Shown one piece after another: positions 63,973-64,000 of a stretch of DNA of 64,000 nucleotides. Source of the DNA: Aliivibrio_A kagoshimensis (GTDB lineage: Bacteria; Pseudomonadota; Gammaproteobacteria; Enterobacterales; Vibrionaceae); assembly GCF_050337105.1 (NCBI RefSeq), contig NZ_JAKJSQ010000006.1:1-64000 (forward strand), read 5' to 3'. The position numbers and the translations under genes were made by a program. The notes below the pieces were generated by a model. It saw only the letters and a list, made by a program, of their open reading frames with translations, was not told where the DNA came from and searched no databases. How positions within the stretch are numbered: position 1 is the stretch's first letter; each line of letters starts with the position of its first letter.

Positions 63973-64000
63973 GCTACTCTCAATACTGTTTTTTTGATGT

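Noticed and set aside
1..64000. CRISPR arrays, tRNA or rRNA genes, replication origin
   Set aside because: I looked for regularly spaced repeats, tRNA cloverleaf and T-loop patterns, and DnaA-box clusters and found none that hold up.

Overview
The window is about 64 kb of ordinary chromosome from a marine gammaproteobacterium, almost certainly a member of the Vibrionaceae. Gene order supports this: add / EAL regulator / glnG-glnL-glnA / typA / yihY-dtd / pckA / hslO-hslR / epsC-N / nudE-cysQ / nfuA / comF-bioH / tex-greB / ompR-envZ / recG-trmH-spoT-rpoZ-gmk, then yicC / rph-pyrE / lpxL-slmA / coaBC-radC / rpmB-rpmG / mutM / coaD. This is how I remember the Vibrio cholerae large chromosome near its origin. 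Genus and species cannot be fixed from the sequence alone. Coding density is high. I see no tRNA, rRNA, insertion sequence, integrase or CRISPR array.

Region 1 (1-8.4 kb) is nitrogen control. The glnA, glnL and glnG genes run leftward. A textbook sigma-54 promoter and NtrC sites lie upstream of glnA, and a second NtrC site sits at the glnL start. A membrane c-di-GMP phosphodiesterase with a degenerate GGDEF motif and adenosine deaminase follow. Region 2 (8.4-18 kb) holds housekeeping genes: typA, yihY, dtd, a GNAT-hotdog protein of the YiiD/MadA type, an AsmA-like protein, pckA and the hslR-hslO heat-shock pair. Region 3 (18.2-30.9 kb) is a complete type II secretion operon gspC-gspN with tightly overlapping genes, followed without an evident terminator by nudE and cysQ. 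Region 4 (31-46.1 kb) carries nfuA, an outer-membrane DUF2860 protein, comF, bioH, tex-greB, ompR-envZ and the gmk-rpoZ-spoT-trmH-recG series (stringent response, tRNA modification, recombination).

Region 5 (46.2-53 kb) is the accessory part, between gmk and yicC. It has a Kdo kinase, a family-2 glycosyltransferase, a family-4 glycosyltransferase fused to a polysaccharide deacetylase, a SEC-C zinc-motif protein, and an AT-rich two-gene module. That module is an ABC-type AAA ATPase translationally coupled to a DUF4276 protein with a Toprim-like N-terminus, and it resembles ATPase/Toprim anti-phage systems. It is the best candidate here for an under-described system. Region 6 (53-64 kb) returns to core genes: yicC, rph-pyrE with an intercistronic attenuator, a lipid A acyltransferase with slmA, coaBC, radC, rpmB-rpmG behind a strong promoter, a small membrane protein, mutM, an LTA-synthase-like membrane sulfatase-fold enzyme and coaD.

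Several genes converge on the cell envelope: kdkA, the two glycosyltransferases, the LpxL-type acyltransferase, the sulfatase-fold enzyme, the AsmA-like protein, OmpR-EnvZ, the DUF2860 porin-like protein and the secretion system.
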